A program made the translations under genes and the position numbers. Below are positions 29,401 through 39,657 of a stretch of 64,000 bases of DNA, one piece after another. The notes beneath the pieces were generated by a model. The model was not told the DNA's origin. It did not search any database and saw nothing but the letters and a program-made list of their open reading frames with translations. This stretch comes from Pseudorasbora parva (Eukaryota; Chordata; Actinopteri; Cypriniformes; Gobionidae), in the NCBI RefSeq assembly GCF_024679245.1, contig NC_090176.1, positions 17,849,293-17,913,292 on the forward strand, given 5' to 3'. How positions within the stretch are numbered: the first letter of the stretch is position 1; every line of letters begins with the position of its first letter.

Positions 29401-30532
29401 CTTTATTTATATAGCGCTTTTACAATCACGATTGTGTCAAAGCAGCTTCACAGTGTCAAACAGGATAATATTGCGACAAAATTAGATTTGGCTGTACAGT
29501 CGTACTGGAGAAAACAGTGATGTTATCAGCTTATTTTAATTTATCATATAGCAACAATGTTGGCAGATCAGTATTTAAGTTTATAGAATTAAATAAGACC
29601 TAATTCATACATTTTATTTGTATAATAAGTTGAATAACTTTAATCATATTTTTAGTGTCCCCAAATGAGCAAGCCAAGCCAAAGGCGACAGTGGCAAGGA
29701 ACCAAAACTCCATCGGGGCGTGATGGAGAAAAATAAACCTTGGGAGAAACCAGACTCCGTCGGGGTGCCAGTTCTCCTCTGGCCTATTAACACACCGTGT
29801 AAGATTATTATTCTGGCAACCTTACAGGTCAGAAATCATATTAGATTGGAATATTCAAAATTTTAGGGTATCACGGAAGAGACAGATTTATTTGGAAATA
29901 AATGATGGGATGGGGCGTCGATTACACAAGAGTATGAATACATGAAAGATCGGAATTATTGCGCCGAAGACGGGTTTTGAGCATGTCGTGCCAGTGAGGC
30001 AAATTCAGAGGAGACACCAATTGACACGGCTCAGCAGACACTCCAGGATGAGCTGGTCATGTCCACCATCCGGTCCGGACAGGGCCCAGATCCGGGATAA
30101 ACCTCGGGATAAACAGAGAGACAACATTAGCGTAGATGCCACTCTTTTTATGATGTAACGAGTACATCAGGTGTTATGGGAAGTGTTCCTGGTTCCGGCT
30201 GACCTAGGTAATGCAGCCTAACAATCAGTCAATTGATTTGAAAAATGAAAGTTAAAAATGTTCTATGGTAATGCGATAGTAAAGAGATGTGTTTTTAGTC
30301 TAGATTTAAACTGACAGAGTGTGTCTGCTTCCCGAACAATGCTAGGAAGACTATTCCACAGTTTAGGAGCTAAATAGGAAAAGGAATGACCGCCTGCAGT
30401 TGATTTAGATATTCTAGGTATTATCAACTGGCCAGAGTTTTGAGACCGCAATAGACGTGATGGAGTGTAATGCGTTAAGAGCTCGCTTAAGTACTGGGGA
30501 GCTAAACTATTTAGTAATACTATACGATTTTA

Positions 30533-30535
<3 letters not shown>
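29381..30535 (-). mobile_element. non-LTR retrotransposon 3' part (L2-like)
   Basis: On the - strand, 30451-30263 reads ISKSTAGGHSFSYLAPKLWN and then SLPSIVREADTLCQFKSRLK, a standard LINE C-terminal end, followed by a 3' UTR with 'gcgctatataaataaagttg' and a (TGAT)n tail. It is 5'-truncated where the (TA)n tract begins. It is a different family from 13944-14590. Confidence 0.75.

Positions 30536-30599
<64 letters not shown>
30536..30599. repeat. (TA)n tract with inverted flanks
   Basis: 64 bases of TA flanked by 'gattttatact' at the left and 'agtataaaatc' at the right, which pair perfectly. Confidence 0.95.
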
Positions 30600-30602
<3 letters not shown>

Positions 30603-31430
30603 TAAAATCAAGCACTAGGCATGCAGATGCTTCTACAAACATTTGTGAAAGAATGCGTTGCTCTCAGGAGCTCAGTGAATTCAAGTGTGGTACCGTGATA
30701 GGTTACCACCTGTGCATTCGTGCAAGTCCATTCGTGAAATTTCCACACTACTAAATATTCCACGGTCAACTGTTAGTTGTATTATTATAAAGTGGAAGCA
30801 ATTGAGAACATCAGCCATGAAGTGGGAGGCCACGTAAAATCATATTGGACTCTAGAGCAGTGGAGACATGTTCTCTGGAGTGCATTGTGTCACGTGTAAA
30901 GTTTGATGGAGGGGGGATTATAGTGTGGGGTTGTTTTTCAGGAGTTGGCCTTGGGTCCTTAGTTTCAGTTGAAGGAACTCTACTTCAGCATACCAAAACA
31001 TTTTGGACAATTTCATGCTCCCAACAGTTTGGAGATGCCCCCTTCCTGTTGACTGTGCACCAGTGCATAAAACAAGGTTCATAATGACATGGATAAGTGA
31101 GTTTGGTGTGGAGGAACTTGACTGGCCTGCACAGAGTCCTGAACCCGATAGAACACCTGTGGGGGGTGAATTAAAGCGGAGACTGTGAGCCAGACCTTCT
31201 CATCCAATATAAGTGCCTGACCTCACACATACTTCTAAAAGAATGGTTCAGTTTCCATAAACACTCCTAAACCTTGTGGAAAGCCTTTCCAGAAGAGTTA
31301 AAACTGTTATAGGTGCAAAGGGTGGGCCAACTCCATATAATAACTTACGGATTAAGAATAGGATGTCATTAAAGTTCATGTGCATGTAAAGGCAGGCGTC
31401 CCAAAACTTTTGTCAATATAGTGTATAAAA
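30600..31430 (+). pseudogene. decayed, internally deleted Tc1/mariner-like element
   Basis: The + strand retains recognisable Tc1-type transposase pieces: 'gtgtggggttgtttttcagg' (VWGCFSG), 'gactggcctgcacagagtcc' (DWPAQSP) and 'gatagaacacctgtggg'. The right end 'cgtcccaaaacttttgtcaatatagtgta' is an inverted terminus with TA. The left terminus is lost in the (TA)n tract. Much of the middle is deleted and the frames are broken. Confidence 0.7.
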
Positions 31431-32095
31431 TAATGCATTTTTTCCTATTCACTTTTTGTAAAAATTGTATAGATTTGCTAACGACCAAAGTTATGTAACA
31501 GCATATTTTTTCTTCTTCACAACAATAATTTAATCTTTGATAAACAACAATAAAACTTATAGTTACCAGGCAGAAAACAAGAATAGGAAGTATCATGTGA
31601 CAAACTTGAAATTGGTCAGTGATTTACTGCAGAGCAAGTTCTGAACGCAATCAAATATTAGTGTCACTTTTTTGGATCAAAATATTGATTTTGAAGATGC
31701 TGAAAAGGATAGTTTCGAGAATATGTTTGTTATGGACAATAAACGGCCAGATGCTGAATGTACTGTAAAGTGAGCTCTGATGAGAACAGTGTTGGTATGA
31801 AACATCTGTTCAAACTGAACCCTTCCAAGCTTCAAAAGGCAACAAAATATGTTTTATTTTATTATAATATATAATCTAATATCAGGAGTTTTATATTATC
31901 GCTACAGGTAGAGATTCATGCTTGTTAAATATACTTCCAAGTCGCTAAATAACTGAATATGTAATAATGATTGGTGAAACATTCATGCATTTAAGAGTTA
32001 AATGTAATTTATAGTTAGCTAAAAGCATCTGCCAAATGCATACACATATTAATGAAAAAAAGCTGTTGTTTTACATTTCATCAAGGGTTCCTGAA
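31430..32095. other. intergenic, nothing recognised
   Basis: AT-rich sequence between the genes with no coding frame, repeat boundary or regulatory motif I can support. Confidence 0.5.
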
Positions 32096-32345
32096 TTTTG
32101 TTTTTATCATGCTTTCCACAAAAAATATGAAGCAGCACAACTGTTTTTAACATTGATTATAAATGTTTCATGAGCAGTAAAGAATGATTTCTGAAGGATC
32201 ATGTGACAATGAAGACTGGAGTGATGAAGCTGAAAATTCAGTTTTGATCACAGGAATAAATAGCATTATACTCAATCCAAATAGAAAACTGTTCTTTTAA
32301 ACTGTAATATTTCACAATTTTACTGTTTATTTGGTTTACACATAC
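32095..32345 (+). repeat. dispersed repeat R1, copy c
   Basis: It contains gatttctgaaggatcatgtg followed by 'acaatgaagactggagtgatg', then 'aaactgtaatatttcaca'. Boundaries are approximate. Confidence 0.7.
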
Positions 32346-33590
32346 AAATAAATCTGTACACATTGTCATACAATTTTGCATTTATTTTCCTGAGAGGGTC
32401 GTACATGTCTTGCTCTGAAAAATACCCACTGTAAAGAGAGAAAACCTGAGTGTACTGTGTAGTCATTATTCATGTTAAATTTATTTCACAGACAGGATGA
32501 AATAATTGCTTAATCTACAAAACATGGCAACATGAGGGCAATTTCAAAAGAGTTTGAGCTTTACATAGATACCTGATATCTAAATCCTCTGGTTTTATTT
32601 GTAGCAAACATGTGAAAGACTCCTGAAGTGAGACTCCAAAAATACTGCACACCTAGTCTAGAACTCAAAACATCTGCTCTACATCGTCATGTGTCATCCA
32701 CATATAACACTAGCTTCACATGGATTGTCATTGTTAACGCTTGGACAAAATGAAACCCCAAAAAATGTCCTTTAAATGCTGTTCTGATACCAGTTCAGTA
32801 CAATCTGAAAACATGACTGTACTGACTGAAAAAGGTTACTCTCACTTTCAAAAGGCGATTACTTCTCAAGAAAGTGTCTCAAGACATTCATGTGTTTCAC
32901 AAAATACGGTAAGCTTTGTTTCTAATATAAGGCATTCACATCAGATGAGGAATTACAAGCTAGCACAACTTTTTTTAGGTGGTGTATTTTTTATACCCAG
33001 CCACACATCACAGATTCTCACAAAACCTGACAAGAACATGTCCAGGTCCAGAAATTTACCTTCAAAATCAAATTTTTCATTCAAATAATCTCATTACCAT
33101 AATGCATAAAATACAAAATCACATTCTCATTACTGTAATGAATAAAAAAAATAAAAATAACTGATGAAAATGTCACGTATACAAAATCCTAATCGAATAA
33201 AAATAAATAAAATAAAGGCTTAATTTACTTTATTTTTATTTGGAGAGTAAAATATGACCTGAACATGTTCTTTGTGAGATTCATAACTCCATAAGCATAC
33301 TTACATTCATGTCTTGTCGAATATAGCTTTTAAAATATATTTGATATACATCCTGAACACCATAGACTTAGAACTGATTAACTTTACCACTATTTTACAT
33401 TTAAACACAAACAATAAATAAACAGTTTTGCCAAGACATTTGCCATTAGCACATTATGCATCATATTGTGAATCATATTTTCGTTTCATACTTCTATAAT
33501 AACATACTGCTATAATAACAACATAATATTATTTAATAATATAATAATCTCTTACAGCATCTTACCCTGCAAAGCTTATGAGGTACCACT
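32345..33590. other. intergenic, nothing recognised
   Basis: The 115-codon frame at 32741-33088 ends in AT-rich sequence, has no domain and no neighbour to support it. A weak donor-like gtaagc follows at about 32911. I do not call a gene. Confidence 0.4.
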
Positions 33591-34165
33591 TCATCATAAA
33601 GTCCCGTTAATGCATTTAACTAACATTAACCGACATTTTGGTTTATTAATGTTTGTTAAAGTTAAGATTATAAAATACAACTGTTCATAGTTTATATTAG
33701 CTCAGTTCTATTAAATAATATTAACAGATACAACTTTTGAAATGAATAGATTAATAAATGCTTTCAAAGTATTACTAAATGTTTTAGCCAGTTAGTTCAT
33801 GTTAACTAATGCTGTTAACTATGAACAAATGGAACCTTATTATAAAGTGTTACCGTTTATGAAAAAAGGGTAATCATGGTTACAATTATCTAAAGGTGTT
33901 AACAAATTAACAAACATGTACTTACTATTCAAAAGGTAGGTGTTACACATTTGAAGCTGTCTGTGTTACAGTGTAATTATACATGTAAGTACTGAGTAAT
34001 ATTAATGAACAATATGCACTTTCTATAGGATACGGGTAGGGTTAGGGTTTGGTTTAGGGATAGTTGTGTGTTATTATGCATAATTTACTGTTATTACTAC
34101 TATGGTACGCACATTTAACATATGTAACAAGGACACTGTAAAATAAAGTGTTACCGGATTCGTAA
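33590..34165. repeat. two adjoining 'ggtaacactttat' repeats
   Basis: Read on the - strand, one starts at about 33852 (ggtaacactttataataagg) and the other at about 34156 (ggtaacactttattttacag). Both are common fish MITE starts. The second contains 'cctaaaccaaaccctaaccc'. Confidence 0.6.
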
Positions 34166-34450
34166 TTACTGTACTAAGTACATGTATTGTGTAACACAAC
34201 AGTACGTTTACATGGCAATGAAGTACACTGCCATTTTTCTGTGTACAGACGACAACATTATCAAAACTATCTCCATTCACATCAAGCCAGTAGTTGGAGA
34301 TGTCCCTTTGTAAAGAAACACCCCAGTCTATAGACTGAACACAATGGTGCGGGTATGACATCACTTTGTAGGTCAAAACGCAGTTCCCTCGTCCCAAAGT
34401 CAATAGGTTTTTCGAAAGGGTTTTTGGTTAAGGTCTGAACACGAGCTTAA

Positions 34451-34826
34451 AGGGATAGCTCACCCTAAAATGAAATTAAAGCCTTCTTTTGCTCCCCCTG
34501 CTGTTGATTCAGTGCCCTATGTCCTTCTATCCCTTTCAGACCTCAAAAGAAGTCATTTTAAAAATAGTTCTGCACGCACTCCATCCTATAATGGAAGTGG
34601 ATAGCGACCATAGTAAAACATTACAAAAATGATACAAAAGTATGACGCCATGATACAGTGAGACCCGCGCCATATATGGAAAGTGTCCAGGAGGCATACT
34701 ATAAGGATTTGGGAGAAATAAACTATTATTCAGTCAAAACACTGAGCTCAGCTGTTACTTACGCACTGTTGTCATGACAACCGGTACACAATATTCACTT
34801 CAGGAGGTTTTGTAATTAGTATTGTA
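34451..34826. mobile_element. TTAA-type element, broken by the Tc1 insertion
   Basis: TTAA at 34447-34450 precedes AGGGATAGCTCACCCTAAAA. The sequence continues to the Tc1 element at 34827 and probably past it at 36466. No right terminus is certain. Confidence 0.5.
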
Positions 34827-36465
34827 CAGTCCCTGACAAAAGTCTTGTCGCTTGTGTACAAATTGACCTAAAGTGCCGCTGAAATATATTTCTAATCAAG
34901 ATTTTTTTTACAAGAAATGGCTCATTTTAATCCCACCAGCTTTTGTGATAATGTTTCAGTGAAAAACTAAACTTTCTAAAAGTATTCTAATATTCACAGC
35001 TTGGTAAAGCCCATTGAGTAAATTTTTGCAAAGACATAAGTGTTGTCACCTTGTCATATGAGCTTCCCCTGTGACTAATAATGGATCAATTAGGTCTCAA
35101 GTGTGAATAAAAAGTACCCCAGTACGCTAGACCTTCACATCAACTGCAACTAGACCTCTGCAAACATGCCTAAGATTCACCCTGAGACTAAAGTTTTGAT
35201 TATCAAGAGGCTGAAGACCAGATCCACTGCTGATGTGGCAGACACCTTCAATGTGTCTCAGCGTCAAGTACAGAGGATAAAAAAAAGATTTGAAGAGACT
35301 GGAGACGTTTTTGACAAGCCTAGGTGAGGCAGACCCCGCAAGACAACTGCTCGAGAGGACCGTTTGTTGGCTCGAAAATCCAAGGCCAGCCCATTTTTCA
35401 CTGCAGCAGAGCTCCACGAGACCTGGTCACCTGAAGTCCCTGTGTCAACCAGAACAGTTTGTCGGATTCTGTCTCGAAATGGCCTCCATGGTTGAATCAG
35501 TGCCCAGAAGCCAGCACTAAACAAAAGACAATTGAAAAACCGTGTGGCATTTGCCAAGGCCCACAGCCTGCTAAAAGGATGGACGCTGGAAAAGTGGCAG
35601 AAGGTGGATTTTTCAGATGAATCTTCTGTTGAATTACACCACAGTCGCCGCAAATATTGCAGGAGACCTACTGGAGCCAGAATGGATCCGAGATTCACCC
35701 AGAAAACAGTGAAGTTTGGTGGCGGAAAAATCATGGTCTGGGGTTACATCCAGTATGGGGGTGTGCGAGAGATCTGCAGGGTGGAAGGCAACATCAATAG
35801 TCTAAAATACCAAGAAATCTTAGCTACCTCTTATTCCCAACCATAAAAGAGGCCAAATTCTGCAGCAGGACGGTGCTCCTCGCATACTTCCATCTCCAAA
35901 TCAAAGTTCCTCAAGGCGAAGAAGATCAAGATGCTCCAGGATTGGCCAGCCCAGTCACCAGACATGAACATCATTGAGCATATGTGAGGTAGGATGAAAG
36001 AGGACGCATGGAAGACGAAACCAAAGAATATTGATGAACTCTGGGAGGCATGCAAGACTGTTTCCTTAGCTATTCCTGATGACTTCATCAATAAATTGTA
36101 TGAATCCTTGTCAAACCGCATGGATTCAGTCCTTCAAGCTCATGGAAGTCATACAAGATATTACATTTGGATCTCACAGCACCACAACTTTATTTGCTGA
36201 CATATTTTTGTATTTGCAGTAAATTTGTTCAATTTCTGTATAGGCGACAAAACTTTTGTCTTGCCAAAATTTGACCTTTCTGTCTTGATTAAATGATAAA
36301 TATTTTTTCTATAAAAATTATTTATTTCAGAGCATTAAACATCATTTGGGAGGATTTTAACTTTTCATATGAGCTATTTCTAACACCAATGAATTAATTA
36401 AAAGTCAGGTTAATATCAGGTATTTCTAGAAAATAGATAAGCGACAAGACTTTTGTCAGGGACTG
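34827..36465 (+). mobile_element. Tc1-like transposon, 1,639 bp, perfect inverted ends
   Basis: The 27-base termini are perfect inverted copies, starting CAGTCCCTGACAAAAGTCTT, at 34827-34853 and 36439-36465. TA dinucleotides flank both ends. It carries a decayed transposase gene on the + strand. The family is distinct from the Tc1-like elements at 30600 and 53620. Confidence 0.92.
35166..36200 (+). pseudogene. Tc1-like transposase pseudogene
   Basis: It starts MPKIHPETKVLIIKRLKTRS and continues with a helix-turn-helix (VADTFNVSQRQVQRIKKR). The first stop, TGA, is at about 35326 within the GRPR AT-hook-like segment. Later pieces include WTLEKWQKVDFSDESSVELH and KFGGGKIMVWGYIQYGGV (DDE region), then frameshifts and further stops after about 35845. 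The first catalytic Asp (FSDES) is present; the rest of the core is shifted out of frame. It is not functional as it stands. Confidence 0.88.
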
Positions 36466-36509
36466 TATTATTTCTTATCATATACATTATAGAAAAGACG
36501 AGAGTGGCG

Positions 36510-36677
36510 TTTTTTTTCTTCTTTTCCATTGCGTCACCTCAGCTCTGCCTCTTTGGCCATTTTTGGTTATCCGGGCGTGAAATGCGATGGCAACGGCCAG
36601 ACGATGAAATTGTGGGACCGTGGCGCGGTCCTTTATAGCCTTTAATACTGCTGTCTGCATTTAAGCTTCAAAAGTAA
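36510..36677. repeat. direct repeat related to 38640-38790, left copy
   Basis: 'attgcgtcacctcagctc', 'ttatccggg' and 'aagcttca' occur in the same order at 38640-38765. The two copies flank the TTAA element and may be one repeat family present twice. Confidence 0.55.
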
Positions 36678-36892
36678 AGGTGGGGTAAGTGCTTTCTGGT
36701 AACTGTTGTTGTTATTTCAAAACACCAAAACAAACACGCCCCTACCCCCAAATGGGTCTCGGCCCTATATTGATAGCTCCGCCCCACACATACGTAACAC
36801 AGGCAACGACTATGTCAGAATCTGTGCGTTACTAATCCAGCTCAAATATTCAATGAAAAACTCACCCCTTCCATCACAAAAAAAAAAAAACA

Positions 36893-37095
36893 TTCTCATG
36901 AACAACTCGATAGTAAACGAACACGATAGCCCAGCTAACGACATATTACAATTATGACCAGATTAGAGTTACAGTGATCACAAAAACACAAACCGTTCTC
37001 ATGAACAACGCGATAGAACACGAGCACGTGTCCAACTAACAACATATTATAATTATGACTGGATAAGGGTTATATAGATCATGAAAAGCGGAAAC
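36893..37095. repeat. tandem duplication, 2 units of about 103 bp
   Basis: 'ttctcatgaacaac(t/g)cgatag' begins both units at 36893 and 36996; 'aacgacatattacaattatg' and 'aacaacatattataattatg' align. Divergence is visible, so the duplication is old. Confidence 0.8.
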
Positions 37096-37174
37096 AAATA
37101 TATATTAGGAGTATAGTATCATACTTGTTGGACACATTTTGTAAGCTGATGCTTGAAACAGACAGTGTGATTTA

Positions 37175-37980
37175 GGGTGCTTTCACATCATTAGTTCGGT
37201 TCATGTGGTCCGAACCAAGGGCAAACAATTATACATTGTTGCATTTTTCAGCTTTTTTGGTTCCTTTTCACACCACACTGATTGCTTTGGGCCGAACCAG
37301 TTGAAACGAACCAAAACGCAAGCATGTGACAACATCCACATCACTGATTGGTCATGGCGTATTTCCTAAACTGCTTTTCGATTGGTCAGAATTTACATGT
37401 GGGAAAATTCCAACAGGAGAGGCAAAGCCAGCAAACTATAATAACACTATGGAGAGACGACTGCGCGGGCCAGTTTTGTCCCTGGCCATAATCTACTACA
37501 CTCTGTGTATTTACCACAGTATGCAAACAATACATTTCTATAATGAAGCGTGGATGTGACGTGAAAACAACATTCTAATGCACTGCAGATGGCGACTGCG
37601 CATCACTCGTCACTTTAAGCGGAGGCGTGCATTAATTATTCTTAACTGACATGCTCATCTTCCCGAAAATATTTCCAACAATCTATCAGGTAATAATGTC
37701 AGCGCAGCTAACTACGGCAGCTGGTTTAGTCAAAAAATGATCAGTACTTTTGCAGTTGGTTCTGTTCGAGGTCGAATCACGTTCTCACCACAAACAAACC
37801 GCTCCAGAGTTCGTTTGAAAACCTCTTCAAGGAAGTCTCGGTACGCTTGTTTGGTTCGCTTTTGGTGCGCACTCGAGTGCGATTGCTGCTTTCACACATG
37901 ACCAAACAAACCGCACCAAAGAGGGAAACGAACTCTAGTACGATTCAACCGAACTAAATGAGGCAGGTGTAAAAGCACCC
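37175..37980. mobile_element. Harbinger-like non-autonomous element
   Basis: A 3-bp duplication TTA lies at 37172-37174 and 37981-37983. The ends are GGGTGCTTTCACATCATTAG and, inverted, GGGTGCTTTTACACCTGCC, followed by 'agttcggtt'. A TTA/TAA target is the mark of PIF/Harbinger. No transposase frame is seen. Confidence 0.75.
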
Positions 37981-38281
37981 TTAGATGCTCCATTCGGTGT
38001 GGAAATGAGCGGGTCTTTATCATCGCTGAAATTAGCCACAATACGTTCGCAAATGACTAGTGACTAGTGAGCATATTCAAGGAAAAGCCAGCATATGTTA
38101 GTTCTCAGCTAATATGTTAGTCCGTCATGTGTTTTGAATAATGACGTGCACCGAGCACTCTCTTTTCACCATCATTAGTAGACACGCCCCTTACCTGCTG
38201 ATTGGCTACCAGTTTGTTATTGGACTCAGCCCGAGTCAGTTTTGTAAAACGGTTTTAAAATAACACTTACCCCACCTTTAA

Positions 38282-39515
38282 TAAAAGTTGTATTCCTCTG
38301 TGATAACCAAGCGGCAACCTCCCGCGATCTCTCTTGAAGCCAATACGGAAGTAATGTAAACTGTAATTCCTCAACTGGCCACTAGGGACAGGCTCCAGAA
38401 GGGAGCAGAATCTCATTGAGCCCCATGTTAAAATTCTCAACTTTAAAGCAGAAAAAAACATGTTTACAGCCTGGTACAAATTGTGTTTTTGGCTTATATG
38501 GCTAATTTTGATCTTCATGACAACTCTGAGGGGGGTGAATTTTTTTATAACTCATTCGTTTACGTTATATAAAGCCTTAAGGTTCTGCATAATTAAGGGC
38601 GTGGTTACAAGTGGATAGCCATTTATCCGCCGTCTATAGTTATTGCGTCACCTCAGCTCCGCGCACATCCCGCCTTTTTGCCCATTTTCTGTTATCCGGG
38701 AGTGACACGCGTTGACTCGCTCACAAGATGGCAACGCCCAGCTCGCCCCTACTTTAAGCTTCAGAACGGCTTATCGGAATCCTATGGGTGACGTCACGGA
38801 CACTACGTCCATATTTTTTTACAGTCTATGGTGATAACTATCTTGATGGACAAAACGTGCAATTTTTTTTTAACCAGAGCTTCAGAGCTTGTTTTCTGCG
38901 ATAATCTAAACGCCTAAGGGAAAATCCTATTGGGATTTCCTCGAGGGAAACAGCGCGATGCTAACTGCCGGTTGGCCTACAAAGTGACGTCACACATGCG
39001 GCACTCTATACGCATTCACATGGCATAGCTGTTTTCACTAATTCATGTTTTTATTGTTTACACAGAGATGATAACGGAATAGTTTTCAAAAACGTGCGCT
39101 TTGTAACCTGATTTCATAAGTTCGTGTTTTCAGGCCCCCGAAACGCTGTTGTCGCCGTATTTAGTTGAAACGGTGTCATGTAAATGACCCTTTAATATAA
39201 ACCCACATTTGACATACCCCAAGTATGTTATCCTACATCTGCTTGTGAACCACAGAAACTCTTATTTGTGAAAAGATTCTGAAAAAAGACAGCTCGTCGG
39301 ATAAACTCAAACACAATTAAATTACATTTAGTAACAATTCACCAATGATAAAAGTACAATTTCACAATTAGTGTGTGCTGCTGTTCAGTAGTTCATTCAT
39401 TATCTGTAAGCACCGTCCTTGTCCTTGCTAGCCTCTCAATCTTTAGTCGCCTCGGATGAAGGCCGACGAAAGCGTGTTCAAGGCCTGTTAGTAGTCTCAC
39501 TTGATCTGTGAGCAC
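38282..39515. other. intergenic and nr1i2 3' UTR, mixed repeats
   Basis: It includes the second direct repeat (38640-38790) and a segment ending 'tccatatttttttacagtct' (38810-38830), a phrase frequent in cyprinid MITEs. The region nearest 39515 should be nr1i2 3' UTR (- strand), but no clear polyadenylation hexamer was found. Confidence 0.5.
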
Positions 39516-39657
39516 TTAGCTGTCTTTGCTTATTATTTCCAACCAAAGTGGAGACACTTCAGGCTGAATGTCCTGGATTTTCAGCACCTGTTTTGTGTAC
39601 TCTTCATTCATACTCCTCATCTCTGTCAGGCACGCCATGATCTTTGGGTACAGCAGA
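39516..39657 (-). CDS. nr1i2: nr1i2 coding exon 8 with AF-2 helix and stop
   Basis: The preceding intron is 74 bases, with acceptor ctgctag. The exon encodes [20 protein letters not shown], then [20 protein letters not shown] and IISKDS, with TAA at 39518-39516. LWLEII fits the hydrophobic-x-Glu pattern of activation helix 12. No clear - strand AATAAA was identified close downstream, so the 3' UTR end is not called. Confidence 0.95.

Larger units (their letters stand above)
36678..38277. mobile_element. TTAA-type element, 1.6 kb, carrying a Harbinger-like insertion
   Basis: Perfect 14-base inverted termini AGGTGGGGTAAGTG and CACTTACCCCACCT. The right flank is TTAA (38278-38281) and the left flank GTAA (36674-36677), one base off. 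Inside are a tandem duplication (36893-37095) and the element 37175-37980. No transposase was found. Confidence 0.75.

Noticed and set aside
32741..33088. 115-codon ORF between the two genes
   Set aside because: No recognised domain, AT-rich codon use, and no neighbouring exon; consistent with chance.
35264..35734. 156-codon ORF on the - strand within the Tc1-like element
   Set aside because: It is the antisense of the transposase sequence; the sense strand explains the region.
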